DNA of 64,000 nucleotides from positions 2,666,001-2,730,000 of the forward strand of contig CM036618.1 in the NCBI GenBank assembly GCA_020746105.1, read 5' to 3'. Source of the DNA: Trogon surrucura. Lineage: Eukaryota; Chordata; Aves; Trogoniformes; Trogonidae. The notes beneath the pieces were generated by a model. That model saw nothing but the letters and a program-made list of their open reading frames with translations, had not been told where the DNA came from and made no database searches. The translations under genes and the position numbers were made by a program. Shown one piece after another: positions 1-11,891 of the stretch (positions are counted from its first letter, which is position 1; each line of letters begins with the position of its first letter).

Positions 1-1845
1 ATAGTCGGTGACAAATCCTTGCTGTGATTTTCCTTATTTTTCTCTCTGAGACGCAGGAAGGTGAGGGGAGGAGAACACCTCTGTGTCTGGCCACAGACCC
101 CCCCCAGAAGATCAGTACTTTTCAAGTGGGGAGGGAGCCCCATATCTAAAGGGTAAAATTCATTTTTTTAAAGAAAGAGAGGCTAAATAAGTCTTGGCGA
201 TAGGAGAAGAGAAAGCATTAGTATTGAGAGCCATCGTGGCCCTGAAGAGCCCTCGCTGAAGAACGCGGCGTTAGAAATGGAAAAGAGTGATGCTGCATCT
301 GGCTGGTTCAGACCTGCTGGTTATTTTATATCTGTGGATTTGGGAAGGGAAATAAGCTCTAGTTGTCCCTTCGATCTGATATTCAGGTTGCTCAGATTCC
401 TTTTGGATGAACCACGAAAGGTAAACATGGACTTTTAGTGCTTTTATAGATACTGAGAGGCCGTGAGTGGAATTGGTCCATCTTACTTGGGCTGTGACTG
501 CCAAGTTCATGTAAATAAGTTCGATACTTAAAGCTGCCTATTTTTGTCTGTCAGGATCTAAACAATCTTGATTCGTTTTAAGGGCCAGATTCAACTGTTA
601 ATAAAAAATCAACCGGTTTTAGTTTTGAACTTAGTACTTTGCTGAGGTCTTGCTTTCCAAACTTCAAGGAGAAATACTCACGGCGACTCTCCCTTGGTTG
701 GGGGGTCTCTTTTTCGGCTGCCTCCCAAAGAAGAGTTGACAACCCGTTGTAACTGGTGAGGATTTTGTGAAGTGCTCAGAAGATAAAGCGTGCGATCCCA
801 AGCGAAGATCTGTTGGCAACGAGGGTGTTTTTCTCCACTGGCAGCAAAATTTGCCAAAGTTTGACTCCAGCAAAGCGCTTGGTCCATGGTCTTTGTTCTC
901 ACAAAAAGGATTTGCTCTTTTTTTTAATAGTATTTGCTCTATTTTTCTCCTGCACACCCCCAGTCATCCCGCTTGTCCCTATTTATTTTACGTCTTGCAA
1001 TTGATTGCGTTTCGTAAAGGAAAAAGAGGGGGAAAGCTAATTGAATTACAGCTAGCCGGAGGAGTTCGGGAGGATAAGAGGCTCTTACAGCGATATGGGG
1101 GGGTTGAGGTAGCGGAGAATAGCCATTAATTAATGAGGTGGATGAAATTCTGATGATTCTAAAACGGCCGATTTACTTAACTGCTTTGAAAATTGATCTT
1201 TAAATAGGGCAAATTTATTAACATATTTTAAAAAGGGAAAACAGCTAAAGGCCTGCTAAAATAACAGTTCTAAATAATGTTACTGTAGTTATTCATTAAA
1301 AACCGGTGGCCGGTTGGCAGCGTTGGAACGTGTTCAACACCACCACGTTTTGCAATATTTGCTTTGGGTTTTTAATGGAAAATTCCCGGTTCCTGCAGTT
1401 GTTTTCGATACGTGAAACTCACTGGGAAGCATCGTTTCTAGATCTCGTGGTTGTGTAAGAAAGCACACGAAAATGTTGGGTAGGAGTGGAAAATCAAGAA
1501 GACCAAGGAGAAGTGCGTCAGGTACAATACGTGCTCTGTGTGGAAGGGTGAGCAAGGAGGTTTTTCCATCTCTATGTGACCTTGGTGAGACCAGCGGTGA
1601 GAGATTGTGTCTGGTTTTGGTGTTCTTAACTTTCTAAGCATTGAAAAACTACACAGAAGTTGTCTGAAAGGACTGGAGGGCTAGAAGAGTGTTTTGCGTG
1701 GACAGACAGACACGGCATTGATTTGGGGGTTTGGCTTTTTTTTCCCCGAATTGCCAACATTTTCCAGTGATCGCATTAAATCTAATATAATGGATTTAAT
1801 TTAGCAGTAGGTTTGCTACTCTTAGATTGCTTTCCACAAGCCTTT
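1..1845. other. Upstream intronic sequence, no feature recognised
   Basis: No conserved coding exon, RNA gene or mobile element was recognised. All open frames are short and lack splice-bordered homology. It is probably an intron of HMBOX1 lying between the 5' exons (outside the window) and exon A. Confidence 0.5.
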
Positions 1846-2340
1846 TAGAATCATAGAATGTTGGGGGTTGGAAGGGACCTCTAGAGGTCATCCAGTCCAA
1901 CCCCCTGCCAGAGCAGGATCACCCAGCGCACAGAAACGCGTCCAGGCGGGGTCTGAAAGTCTCCAGAGCAGGAGACTCCACACCCTCTCTGGGCAGCCTG
2001 GGCCAGGGCTCCGGCACCCGCGCAGCGAAGAAGTTTCTCCTCATGTTGAGGTGGAACTTCTCATGTTCTAACTTAAACCCATTATTCCTTGTCCTGTTGC
2101 TGGGCCCCACTGAGAAGAGATTGTCCCCTTCACCTTGACCCCCACCCCTCAGATATTTCTCTACGTCAATAAGGTCCCCTCTCAACCATCTCCTTTCAAG
2201 GCTGAACAGCCCCAGGTCTCTCAGTCTCTCTTCCCAGCAGAGATGTTCAGTCCCTTGATCACCCTCGTAGCTCTCCCTTGGACTCTCTCCAGTAGGTCCC
2301 CGTCTCTCTGGAACTGGGGAGCCCCAAACTGAATACTGTA
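1846..2340 (-). mobile_element. CR1 retrotransposon, 5'-truncated, antisense
   Basis: The 3' tail, read in reverse complement, is at 1846-1860 (TAGAATCATAGAATG). The C-terminal part of the CR1 second open frame follows on the - strand, including RRWLRGDLIDVEKYLRGG and the closing block [18 protein letters not shown]. The body stops near 2340, so only about 0.5 kb remains. It belongs to the same subfamily as the + strand copy at 29726 (extra GCAGCCC-type segment, SNRTRNN motif). It is not coding now. Confidence 0.93.
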
Positions 2341-5300
2341 TTTTAGAAGCAGTCTGCAGATTCACAGAACTCCGTTGAACATGGGTTGGACATCATCAAA
2401 TGTCTTGTTCTCACGGTCTTGTCCAGCGACCCTTGTGTCCCTGTGTGAGTGAAATCATGGCAGCTGCACAGCAGATCCCCGCGCCGTCAAAGTGGGACAA
2501 GCTGGAGGCCACATCCCATTCCTCTGTACAGCCACGTGCGACAGGAGATCAACCATTTCTCCTGCCTCTCAGGACACTGCAGTTCATTACGTGTAATTCA
2601 CTAAAGGAGACTTGGGGTTCACTAGAGGATTACATGTAATTCGCTAAAAGAGAATTAATCTGGCCTGAGAACCCAGGTCTAGAAGCTCAGCCCTGACATT
2701 TTGAACAAATTAGGAATCACACCCAAATTTGTAAGGGAATGACTGGCCCTGACCACAGACTGCTGCAGGAAAGGGCACGTTCTGTGTTACTTGTTGAAGC
2801 CATCTGGAAAGTCATGCATTTGTCAGTTCCGAGTTGCTCCGTTCACAGAGCTAGAGGGATGAAAGCCTTGGGTTTCTGGGTCTGAGACAAACAGGAGATT
2901 AAACTAGATGATCTGAAGCATGTTTCAGTATTAAATGTTGACGACTCTGTAAAGTAGGAATTTTGAGTAGAGGTTATTCAGAGTGGAGGCTCTGGTCCAT
3001 TAAACTCTCCAGTTCATCCAAGTACTGGAGCACGTGAAACTTCATGTTGCTGGAGGAATGATCCCGGAAACGGTGACATTAGAAATCACAGCAAGAAATG
3101 CCAAAAAAGGGGTTATCACCAAGGAAAGGCCAGCTGGCATATCTAGCGAAAACCAGCGCGAGGCCAGATGTTTGAGATTTTCTGTTTGAAGGCGATGCTG
3201 CTTGGGGTGGGCTTGGGGGACTTCCGTACTGCGCCGCAGCTCGTGAGGTGAGTCGGGAAGCCGGGGTGACTCTTCTCACAAAGCTTGGAGGAAAGGACTG
3301 AGCAGCCCTGCCTCCCCCAAAGCAGAGGCCAAACCTAGAACACGGTGTCCGCTTCCAAATGCTCCTTGTCAAGCTCTGAACGTCTCAGGCTGAGATGCGA
3401 CTTCCAAATTTCGGTTGTTACGATTCCAGTCAGTTGCTAGTCTAATGCTGCGTTGGCTGCCATGCCCTCCTTTTAGTAGAGTAATCTGGGCGCTTGTCTC
3501 TTAAAATTTAAAATGGCTTGTACGTTTTCGGTAATCAATTGTCCGAAGGACAGCACATTCCTGTCGGACTGAAGCACTTCTGTGGCTGGAGTCCGTCTGT
3601 CTTCTCGCACAGGCATTTTCTTGGATGGGAGTCATCCCCTTGCCTTGTCCTCCTGCTTCCTTCTCCCACGTCCACACTGTTGATGCAATGAGAGGGGCTC
3701 AGTAGCTGCTTGATGAGGCCAAAGGTAGGAGTTTCTTCTCCTTTCTATGTTTCCCAGGCTGCAAATGCCGTTTTTATGGATTCGTGCATCCTGGCTTTGT
3801 AGCACCGCGTCTGCACAGCTAAATTCTAGCTACAGCTCGACCAAGCGAGCCGGTTCTCGGTGCTGTTCTTCAGCCTCAAGACTGCTTGGCCACATCCACA
3901 CTGCCAGGCACTCTTAGCCTGGAGACGTGAGTGGCTGCACCTGGAGTGTCTGTGGTTTCAGCTCCACCCAAAGTCTTGAAAAAAGCCAGCAAATTACGAG
4001 TGCCTTGGTTGTGGTAGACCAAACCTGTACCGAAGACAGTTTGCTGTGCTGGTGTTGACATGGCTATGCCTTCTCACTCACAGATAGACCTGTTCCCATT
4101 GCCTGCTCAGGTCAGGTCCAAAACCCGTGGGCTTGGTTTGGTTTAGTGTGATTCATGTCTTCAAAAAAAGATTAAATGCAGCAATTGCAAAAGTTCTCTC
4201 TCTGTGCCTCCTGTTGGGCACTTCTCTGTGCCAATGCAGAATTGGAAACGAGGAGTGATCTTCAAAGTTTGTGGAGAGGGATAGGCAGCCCTGTCTCTGG
4301 AAGGTCTAAAATCATCGTGACAGCCTTCATCCCTCTTGGTTTTCCTGGGGTCCTTGGAATTCTTATTTGACTTTCCGAAGGCTGCTGGTTTGTCTGCTCT
4401 TCCTTGTAGCGATCAGGCATTAGCTCTGCCGTATCTCCTGCAGTTTGAATGATCTCTTCACCCTGTTCTCCTGCAGGAATTGTAATAAACCCTTGACTCA
4501 TAAGAAGATTCACAAGAAGGATGGAAAATGCCTTGATCTCCTTGCCAGGTTCTGTCTGCCCTCCATCTGCCATCCTTCCTCAAGATCTTGAGTTCTGAAG
4601 GAGGTGATCTTGTCATTTGAATGCCATTTGGATCTGTAGTGAGGAGTCTTAGGAAGGAAAAGAGATTACGGGAGCATATTGTAATTTTTCAGTTCCATTT
4701 CTGAGCTTTGCAGCAGATACATGTTCATTTTTCTGGCACCTTAGGAAGTTTAGGAGTTAAAGATATTTTTCATGAGCCACCATGATGGCTGAGTTACATG
4801 AGAAGCCTGCCTTTGGAGGAGAAAAGGCTCTGGAGTTATTTCTTTAAATGAAAGCTCGGTAGTAATTGGATGTGCTGCACTTTTCTTGTTAGGGCAGGCG
4901 ATCTGTGACAAACATTGCAGGTTCAAAAGTTACAAACTTCAGAAATCACACTTCAGAAACGGGACTTCAGTCATATCAACTTTGGTCCTACAGGCCACTT
5001 CAATTTCCGCAAGGTGTGTTTTTATCTTCTGTTTTTCAAGGTAGCAGCAAGAAGTTAGGGCATCTTGAACTTCTTCGTGCTTAAGATTCCAAAGAGTTGA
5101 GATTCATAAATCTCACATCACAACTGGTTAAAGCTTCTGCAGAAAAACCCAACCTCTGGCCTCAACCAAACAGTTTTGGAATCTGGGATTTCTGTCTAGT
5201 GGGTACTCAGCAATGGGCAAAGTTTTGTCTGCAATCAAGTTGCAGCTTTAATTACTGAGCAACCACCGTCTCTCTTTCCTTTATCAAAAGGAAAAGGGTA

Positions 5301-5489
5301 CTGGCTGCAGGTTTGTTGTAGAAGGTGTAGGGAATGGTGGTAGAAGGAGGAAAGCTGTTTGAGCACTTCAAAGAAAAGCCCTTTTGCCACGGAGTGAGAC
5401 CAGCGTTCCTGGGAGGGTGCCTGCCGAGCTTGTTGGGCTGCCAGCTCTGTCATGTGTGACTTAATTTTGGACTGAAATCAACCTTACCC
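2341..5489. other. Intronic sequence without recognised genes
   Basis: No exon or mobile element is recognised apart from a short imperfect direct repeat at 2586-2653, listed separately. The open frames here (longest about 100 codons) show no family resemblance. Confidence 0.5.
2586..2653. repeat. Pair of 25-bp direct repeats with a palindromic core
   Basis: Two copies (2586-2610 and 2629-2653) differ at three positions and are 18 bp apart. The second contains the perfect 12-bp palindrome ATTACATGTAAT (2629-2640); the first carries a G in the core that breaks it. It may be a local duplication or paired protein-binding sites; function is unknown. Confidence 0.7.
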
Positions 5490-6590
5490 GCATAGAGTCA
5501 CAGAGTGTTAGAGGTTGGAAGGGACCTCAAAGATCATCCAGTCCAACCCCCTGCCAGAGCAGGATCACCTACAGCAGAGCGCACAGGAACGCGTCCAGGC
5601 GGGTTTTGAATGTCTCCAGAGCCGGAGACTCCACACCCTCCCTGGGCAGCCTGGGCCAGGGCTCCGTCACCCTCACAGGGAAAGAGTTTTTTCTAATATT
5701 TTTATGGAACCTCCTGTGTTCCTGCTTGTACCCATTGCCCCTTGTCCTGTCAATGGACACTGCTGAAAAGAGCCTGGCTCCATCCTGCTGACACCATCTG
5801 GAATCTTGTGTCCAGTTCTGGGCCCCTCAGTTCAAGAAAGACAGGGAACTGCTGGAGAGAGTCCAGCACAGGGCAACTGGGATGATGAAGGGAGTGGAGC
5901 ATCTCCCTGATGAGGAAAGGCTGAGGGAGCTGGGGCTCTTTAGTTTGGAGAAGAGGAGGCTGAGGGGTGACCTCATTAATGTTTACAAATATCTAAAGGG
6001 TGAGTGTCAGGAGGATGGAGCCAGGCTCTTCTCGGTGACAACCAATGACAGGACAAGGGGTAATGGGCTGAAACTGGAACATAAGAGGTTCCGCTTAAAC
6101 TCGAGAAGAAACTTCTTCTCAGTGAGGGTGCCGGAGCCCTGGCCCAGGCTGCCCAGGGAGGGTGTGGAGTCTCCTTCTCTGGAGACATTCAAGACCCGCC
6201 TGGACACGTTCCTGTGTAGCATTATCGAGGCGTTCCTGCTCTGGCAGGGGGATTGGACTGGATGATCTTTTGAGGTCCCTTCCAATCCCTGACATTCTGT
6301 GATTCCGTGATTCTGTGACACTCCCCCCTGACATATTTATAACCATGAATGAGGTCACCCCTCAGCCTCCTCTTCTCCAAACTAAAGAGCCCCAGCTCCC
6401 TCAGCCTTTCCTCACCAGGGAGATGCTCCACTCCCTCCATCATCCCAGTTGCCCTGTGCTGGACTCTCTCCAGCAGTTCCCTGTCCCTCTGGAGCTGAGA
6501 GGCCCAGAACTGGACACAAGATTCCAGATGTGGCCTCCCCAGGGCAGAGCAGAGGGGCAGGAGGACCTCTCTTGACCTACTTGCTACTAC
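5490..6590 (-). mobile_element. CR1 copy, antisense, split by a younger CR1
   Basis: The 3' part is at 5490-5794 (tail complement GAGTCACAGAGTGTTAGAG, then the closing segment of the open frame). The 5' part resumes at about 6322 with CCCCCCTGACATATTTATAACC and runs to about 6590. In the intact relative at 36564-37925 these two stretches are contiguous (junction near 36870-36880). A + strand CR1 occupies 5795-6315 between them. The copy is therefore one element interrupted by a later insertion, not two. Confidence 0.88.
5795..6315 (+). mobile_element. CR1 copy inserted inside another CR1
   Basis: This + strand 3' fragment starts at CATCTGGAATCTTGTG and ends in CATTCTGTGATTCCGTGATTCTG. Its reading frame still matches the CR1 C-terminus ([20 protein letters not shown], later [19 protein letters not shown]). 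The six bases TGACAC occur on both sides (5789-5794 and 6316-6321), which would be a short target duplication or shared microhomology. It belongs to the most abundant and most uniform CR1 subfamily in the window. Confidence 0.9.
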
Positions 6591-6670
6591 TTGCATATAA
6601 GGTACTTTCCAGGTATCACAGGAAACTGTTGAACTGAAGTATTTGCTTTTACATTTTACCTTGTTTTTAG

Positions 6671-7150
6671 TCTGCTGGAAACCATGTCTCACTACACAGA
6701 CGAACCAAGATTTACCATAGAGCAGATAGACCTGCTTCAGCGCCTGAGACGTACGGGAATGACCAGACACGAAATCCTCCACGCGCTGGAAACCTTGGAT
6801 CGTCTTGATCAAGAGCATAGTGACAAGTTTGGAAGGAGGTCTAGTTACGGAGGTGGTTCCTACAGCAACAGTACCAACAATGTTCCAGCATCTTCCTCTA
6901 CAGCCACAGCTTCAACACAGACCCAGCACTCTGGGATGTCCCCATCACCGAGCAACAGTTACGACACCTCCCCACAGCCTTGCACTACTAATCAGAACGG
7001 GAGGGAGAGTAACGAGAGGTTGTCTGCCTTCAACGGGAAGATGTCGCCTACCCGCTACCCGCTTGCAAACAGCTTGGCTCAGAGGTCGTACAGCTTTGAA
7101 GCTTCTGAAGAGGACTTGGACATTGATGACAAAGTGGAGGAACTGATGAG
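6671..7150 (+). CDS. HMBOX1: HMBOX1 coding exon A (HNF1-like N-terminus and Ser/Thr linker)
   Basis: The acceptor is a T-rich tract ending TTTTTAG at 6670; the donor GTTAGT starts at 7151. The ATG at 6684 has A at -3, a good initiation context. The bases before it read in frame as L-L-E-T, matching the longer human form whose own Met lies in an earlier exon, so 6684 may be an internal rather than the main start. Residues 1-45 are a helical segment resembling the HNF1 dimerisation domain ([12 protein letters not shown], then [13 protein letters not shown]). Residues 55-125 are a Ser/Thr/Asn/Gly-rich linker. The exon closes with an acidic patch (EEDLDIDD) and ends after two bases of an Arg codon. 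Confidence 0.96.
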
Positions 7151-9097
7151 GTTAGTAGAAGCCTTTGTAAAAAAAGTTTGGAAGGCCGGGTGGGGAGGAG
7201 TCCCTCGGAAGCAATCTGCACGTTGGAGGGCTACCGTGGGGGCGATGGGTATTCTCGAGAAGGCAGGAACTGCTTCAGACTCTGCTCGTTCCCTACAGGT
7301 CACCATCTCAGTACCTCTCACCTGCCTCTTAGTCTTACGTAGACAAGCCCTGGCCTTTTTTTGGGTATCCCACTCAAAACTCTTGAACTACTTTTTCCCA
7401 CGCTGTACCAAAAATCGGGATGGATGTTAACGTGCTAATTTTCCGCCCTACCCTTAGTCAGAAGACTCCTCCTCCCCTACTTCGTGCTGGTTGCATTTCT
7501 TTCCATACGTAGGGTGAGTAGGGAATCTGCTCGCTTAACGCAGAGCATATATATTATCCTGTTATAGTTTGTGGCAGGGGCTGACTGTCTCTGGGATTTG
7601 CCCACTCTGCAGGTTGGAGCAGGAAAATACAAATAATAGAGAAGAAGCAGAAGTCTTCAGTGAGAGCCAGTTGGGTTGTGTTGTGTTGTTTTGTTTTCCA
7701 GACTGACCTCTCTTTACTTTCAGCAGCTTCGTTTTCAGCGTTACGGCCAAGATGAAAGGAGGGGATTATACCGCTGAGGATGAAAGTCAGAGTCAGTGAG
7801 CTTGATAGCAAAAAGAAATAGGAGGAAAGGCCAAATGTCTCAAAACAATTTTGGTCGTAATGTTGGAATGTATTCTTTTTCCCCCAAATTGCAACGTTTC
7901 GGAAGTACCTACGAGAGAACTTGGGCCCATAAGCTCCAGGATGAAAATAGGTTTGAAATAGTTTGGAGATTTAGGGCAAAGGTGTGGCTTTTGGGGGAGA
8001 AGATTAGAGATGAGCAGGAAGAGAAGCCTATCAATCTCATTTTACTGTCGGCTGCAGGATAATGGAATAATGCAGGAAGGGGTGAGTAGAGCAGTAGGCA
8101 GGTATTCCCATTGCTGAAGTTTAATCATTCCTTTGAGTTTTGGGTTCTTGTGCAGTAAGTCTCAGGTAATGCTTTTTGTGTTTTATGCTTATTTAAACTA
8201 AAACTACTTTTATTTGCAGGCGTGTAGAAGATGAGTGTCAGGTACAGAAATAAAAATAAACCCACAACATAGCGTTTATTTTACATTTATCTTTGCAAGC
8301 CTGAATTTACCTTCAGTGCTGCTGGGGCAGGAGGGGAGAAGAGATGTGGAAATTACCAAATAATAAAGGCTGATAGAGTCTGGTTTTAATTGCCTGCCCT
8401 TCTCAGGAAAGGAGGGAGGAAGAGGAGGGGAAAGTATGTGTTTACTGCGACTGGAAAGCGCTGTTTATCACAGTCCCCGTGCAACCTCCGCATGATTTTA
8501 GTACAGTTTTAGTCCCTTCTGAACTATCTTTGCGCACTGGGTGAAAACCGTGCAAAGGTTTTAAATAACTGCACTTGTTCATCCAGCACCAGCTGTGGAC
8601 TGAGGAAGTAGGGTGGGGGCTTCGAGGTGGGAAAACCTCTTCTCCTTTGGGTCTTTTCCTTGAAAGGTTGGAGAGGGCTTGCGCATGTATATTAATTTGT
8701 TTAGCTAACCACGCCAGCCCTGCCATCCTTTATTTTTTATTCCTGCGCCTCGTTTTTATGACTGAGGTTTTTATGCTGGTACGAGAGATTTATTCGTCCC
8801 CGTGTAATGAAACTTTGTACGTTCCATATGGCGGTGCTGCACCTAATATGAATTATATAGGACGTGAGTCATCCGTTCTCCTGCGAGGGCGCTTTGATCA
8901 GACGTGACACTTGTTAAAAGAATCACAGAATCAAAGAAGTGTCCACCCGTGAGGCTCTTGGACTGTTTTGACGCCTCCCTTCCCCATTCCCTGTCCCCTA
9001 AATGAAGGAAATAAAGCCATTCCGCGTCTTTCAAACGCGCTTTGGTTTCTCCCTCTTTCTTTTTGTGTGTTCTTTTGCGTTCGTTTTCTTTTGGTAG
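7151..9097 (+). other. HMBOX1: HMBOX1 intron A-B
   Basis: This is a 1947-bp intron with GT/AG borders. No mobile element of useful length is recognised. A stub resembling the very end of a CR1 tail (AATCACAGAATC, about 8921-8932) is too short to call. The exon A frame runs on past the donor to a stop at 7430, so intron retention would add about 93 residues and truncate the protein before its DNA-binding domains. Confidence 0.8.
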
Positions 9098-9183
9098 GAG
9101 GGACAGCAGCGTGATAAAGGAGGAAATCAAAGCCTTCCTAGCCAATCGGAGGATTTCCCAAGCGGTTGTTGCACAGGTAACAG
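9098..9183 (+). CDS. HMBOX1: HMBOX1 coding exon B (POU-like domain, first part)
   Basis: This 86-base exon encodes residues 156-184, from RRDSSVIKEEIKAF to AQVTG. It is the first half of the atypical POU-specific/HNF1-like DNA-binding region; AFLANRR then ISQAVVAQVTG reads as helix, turn, start of recognition helix. The acceptor is TTTTGGTAG at 9097 and the donor is GTAAGAG at 9184. The first base completes an Arg codon begun in exon A. The acceptor is followed at once by GAG, so a second AG lies three bases downstream. IKEE fits the SUMO consensus (hydrophobic-K-x-E), an inference only. Confidence 0.96.
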
Positions 9184-9949
9184 GTAAGAGCTCGGGGAGT
9201 CCGTTCTTCGTTTTGGGAAGCTGCTTCTGACTGCCTGTCTGTGCACGGCGCAGATGTTGGAACGTTGCTTGGCTTTCTGCATTGCAGTGCAGATCTGTCA
9301 GCTTAGTCATGATAATGTATGCCTTTGATTTAAGACCCATTGTCCCGCACATCATGGAACTTCCCCAGTGAATCAGTTTTTCTTTCTTTCTTTCTTTTTT
9401 TTTTTTTTGTGGCTCGTGCTAGCAGATTTTATTTTACAGCCTTATAATAAGCCCGGAGTTCATATCTTAAAATGAAAATGGTTTTCCTTAATTCTTAAAT
9501 TGTTTGTTGAGTGTGGCAAATAGATGCGTATCTGCATCTGTATGTGTGCACAGAGAGATAATACGTATTTGCGTCACAAAATGTATATGAACAGTCAGGA
9601 GACACTACTATAGCTCGTATCGCTACCTCCAGAAGTCAGTTTATGATAGTTGGAAGTTTTTCAGTCCCTTGCTTATGAATCACAATTAATGACAATCAGA
9701 TGCGACGCTGAGGGGATGACCATATTAGCACAGATTTTACCTGGAAGGAGAAGTAGTTCTCTTTTTGCCCTTTGCGCTGTGCCTTCTCCCTTCCACATTC
9801 AGGACAAGGGAACAGACTGGAGTGGTATCACTTCTGTCTTGGGTGTGTTGCCAGAACTTTACACGAAGAGTTAGAAAGTCCTGCTGCTGCTTCAGGAGGT
9901 GGGCTGCTGATAGTTCTCCTTCACAGGCTCACACTGCTTGTAGCGTGTT
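9184..9949 (+). other. Start of HMBOX1 intron B-C, T-rich tract
   Basis: Intronic sequence with a CTTT/poly-T tract at about 9379-9409. Nothing else is recognised. Confidence 0.6.
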
Positions 9950-10377
9950 TCTAAGATCATCAAGTCCAACCATTAACCCAGCACTGCCAGGGCCACCACT
10001 AACCCATGGCCCTGAGCACCACATCTCCACGACTTTGAGATCCCTCCAGGGATGGAGACTCCACCACTGCCCTGGGCAGCCTGTACCAGGGCTTGACAAC
10101 CCTTTGGGGGCAGAAATATCCAATCTAAGCGTCCCCTGGTGCAACTTGAGGCCATTTCCTTTTGTCCTACTGCTTTTGTTCCTTGGGAGATCGACCCCAC
10201 CTTGCTACCCCCTCCTGCCAGGGAGCTGCAGAGAGCGAGAAGGTCTCCCCTCAGCCTCCTCTTCTCCAGCTCAACAGCCCCAGGGGCCCTCAGCCGCTCC
10301 TCCCCACACTTGGGCTCCAGACCCTGCCCCAGCTCCGCTGCCCTTCTCTGGACACACTCCAGCACCTCCATGTCTGT
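9950..10377 (-). mobile_element. CR1 copy, antisense, divergent subfamily, lacking its 3' tail
   Basis: On the - strand the sequence matches the CR1 C-terminal frame: [41 protein letters not shown]. The closing block is recognisable at DNA level (CTCCACCACTGCCCTGGGCAGCCTG). The repeat starts abruptly at CTAAGATCATCAAGTCCAACC without the usual tail, so the extreme 3' end is lost or diverged. Changes shared with no other copy here suggest an older subfamily. Confidence 0.85.
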
Positions 10378-11363
10378 AGGATGACGACTTGATGGTAAAA
10401 CACAGATAGCTCAATCCCATATTACATGTCTTCATTCTCTTTTTTTAATCCAAGCTTGAATAAGGATCTTTAAATAGATGATTTTTAAGATTCCTTGATG
10501 ACTAGGAATGCCAAACCAGCAGGAGAGAAGTTGTTCTTTTATGATATTTTCAAGTATTGGAAATGTCATAAGAACCCATCTGCCTGGGAGATCTGGGTTT
10601 GCAGCCGTGCTAGCGGTTGAGGTAGGCAGGCAGAAATGGCTGCTTGAGCCATGGAGCCAAGAATTCTTTCCTCATCTCCTGCTCACCTCTGTGACCGTGA
10701 GCAAAACTACATGGCATTCCCTGGTTTCAATTTCATCTGTAAAATCACGAGATTAACATTTTGTGTAACTCTGCGGATTATTTTCATCAGGTGTTTGCGT
10801 TAGTACTTCAAAAATTAAATGCTAAGTCTAGTTGCTTAAATCGTTCCTGAACTCTGAAGTTTTGGTGGTTGGTGGATCCCTTTCTTACCTTTGTGCAGTC
10901 TTTGCCTGAGTATAGTCTTGGAATAACCCGCCTCTAAATTCACCTCTGGGTAGCACCCGTCAAGTCTACCAGCAAGTCAAATCAGCTTCCCCTTCAGAAG
11001 AAGTAACACAAAGAGGAGAAAATGGCAGTAGAAGAGTCTGTGGAGCACAAGCCAGCATTTTCCTTTGGGTAGTGGCACTGCTGCTTGCAGGACCATTGAA
11101 TCGGAATCACTCTGCCAAATCTAAGACAGTCTGTATCAGTAAAAGGAACTGGTCTAATTATAATTAATTAGGTTTCTTCGTGCATGTCTTGATACCTCTG
11201 CTGGTAAACTGTAGGGAAGTTAAGACCAGGCTTTTCATACCTGGTCATATTGCTCCATCCTCGACCTGTTCTCTGGGATTTCAGTTGTTAAAGCCATTAA
11301 GATGGCATTTAGCCTTTGGGAGCTTTCGTTGCTTGCCAGGCTGTTCCTCCTGCGAGTAAATTG
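10378..11363. other. Intronic sequence, nothing recognised
   Basis: No exon, RNA gene or mobile element is recognised. Confidence 0.5.
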
Positions 11364-11891
11364 TAGAATCATAGAATCACAGAATGTCAGGGATTTGAAG
11401 GTACCTCGAAAGATCATCAAGTCCGATCCCCTTGCCAGAGCAGGAATGCCTAGATTGTGCTACACAGGAACGTGTCCAGGCAGGTCTTGAATGTTTCCAG
11501 AGAAGGAGACTCCACAACCTCCCTGGGCAGCCTGGGCCAGGGCTCCGTCACCCTCACTGAGAAGAAGTTTCTTCTCGAGTTTAAGCAGAACCTCTTCTGT
11601 TCCAGTTTCAGCCCGTTACCCCTTGTCCTGTCATTGGTTGTCACCGAGAAGAGCCTGGCTCCATCCTCGTGACACTCACCCTTTAGATATTTGTAAACAT
11701 TCTTGAGGTCACCCCTCAGTCTCCTCCAAACCAAAGAGCCCCAGCTCCCTCAGCCTTTCCTCATCAGGGAGATGCTCCACTCCCTTAATCATCCCAGTTG
11801 CCCTGTGCTGGACTCTCTCCAGCAGTTCCCTGTCTTTCTTGAGCTGAGGGGCCCAGAACTGGACACAATATTCCAGTTGGGGTCTCACCAA
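11364..11891 (-). mobile_element. CR1 copy, antisense, abundant young subfamily
   Basis: The tail complement TAGAATCATAGAATCACAGAATGTCAGGG is at 11364-11393 (read in pieces). The closing open-frame block follows on the - strand ([20 protein letters not shown]). The body ends near 11891. It is near-identical in layout to the copies at 18997, 39075 and 52621. Small lesions break the frame. Confidence 0.93.

Noticed and set aside
5490..6315. Twin-priming inversion of one CR1
   Set aside because: Both the - and the + portions carry their own 3' tail, and the - copy continues after the + copy. Two insertions, one nested, fit better.
6684..7430. A 248-residue single-exon protein starting at HMBOX1 exon A
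   Set aside because: The part after 7150 is intron read-through. The donor at 7151 and the matching acceptor at 9097 give the known protein. A retained-intron transcript remains possible.
8921..8935. CR1 insertion at AATCACAGAATC
   Set aside because: Only about a dozen bases match the tail and no CR1 body follows.
8843..9355. 170-codon frame on the - strand
   Set aside because: It lies across HMBOX1 exon B in antisense and is a shadow of the real coding strand.
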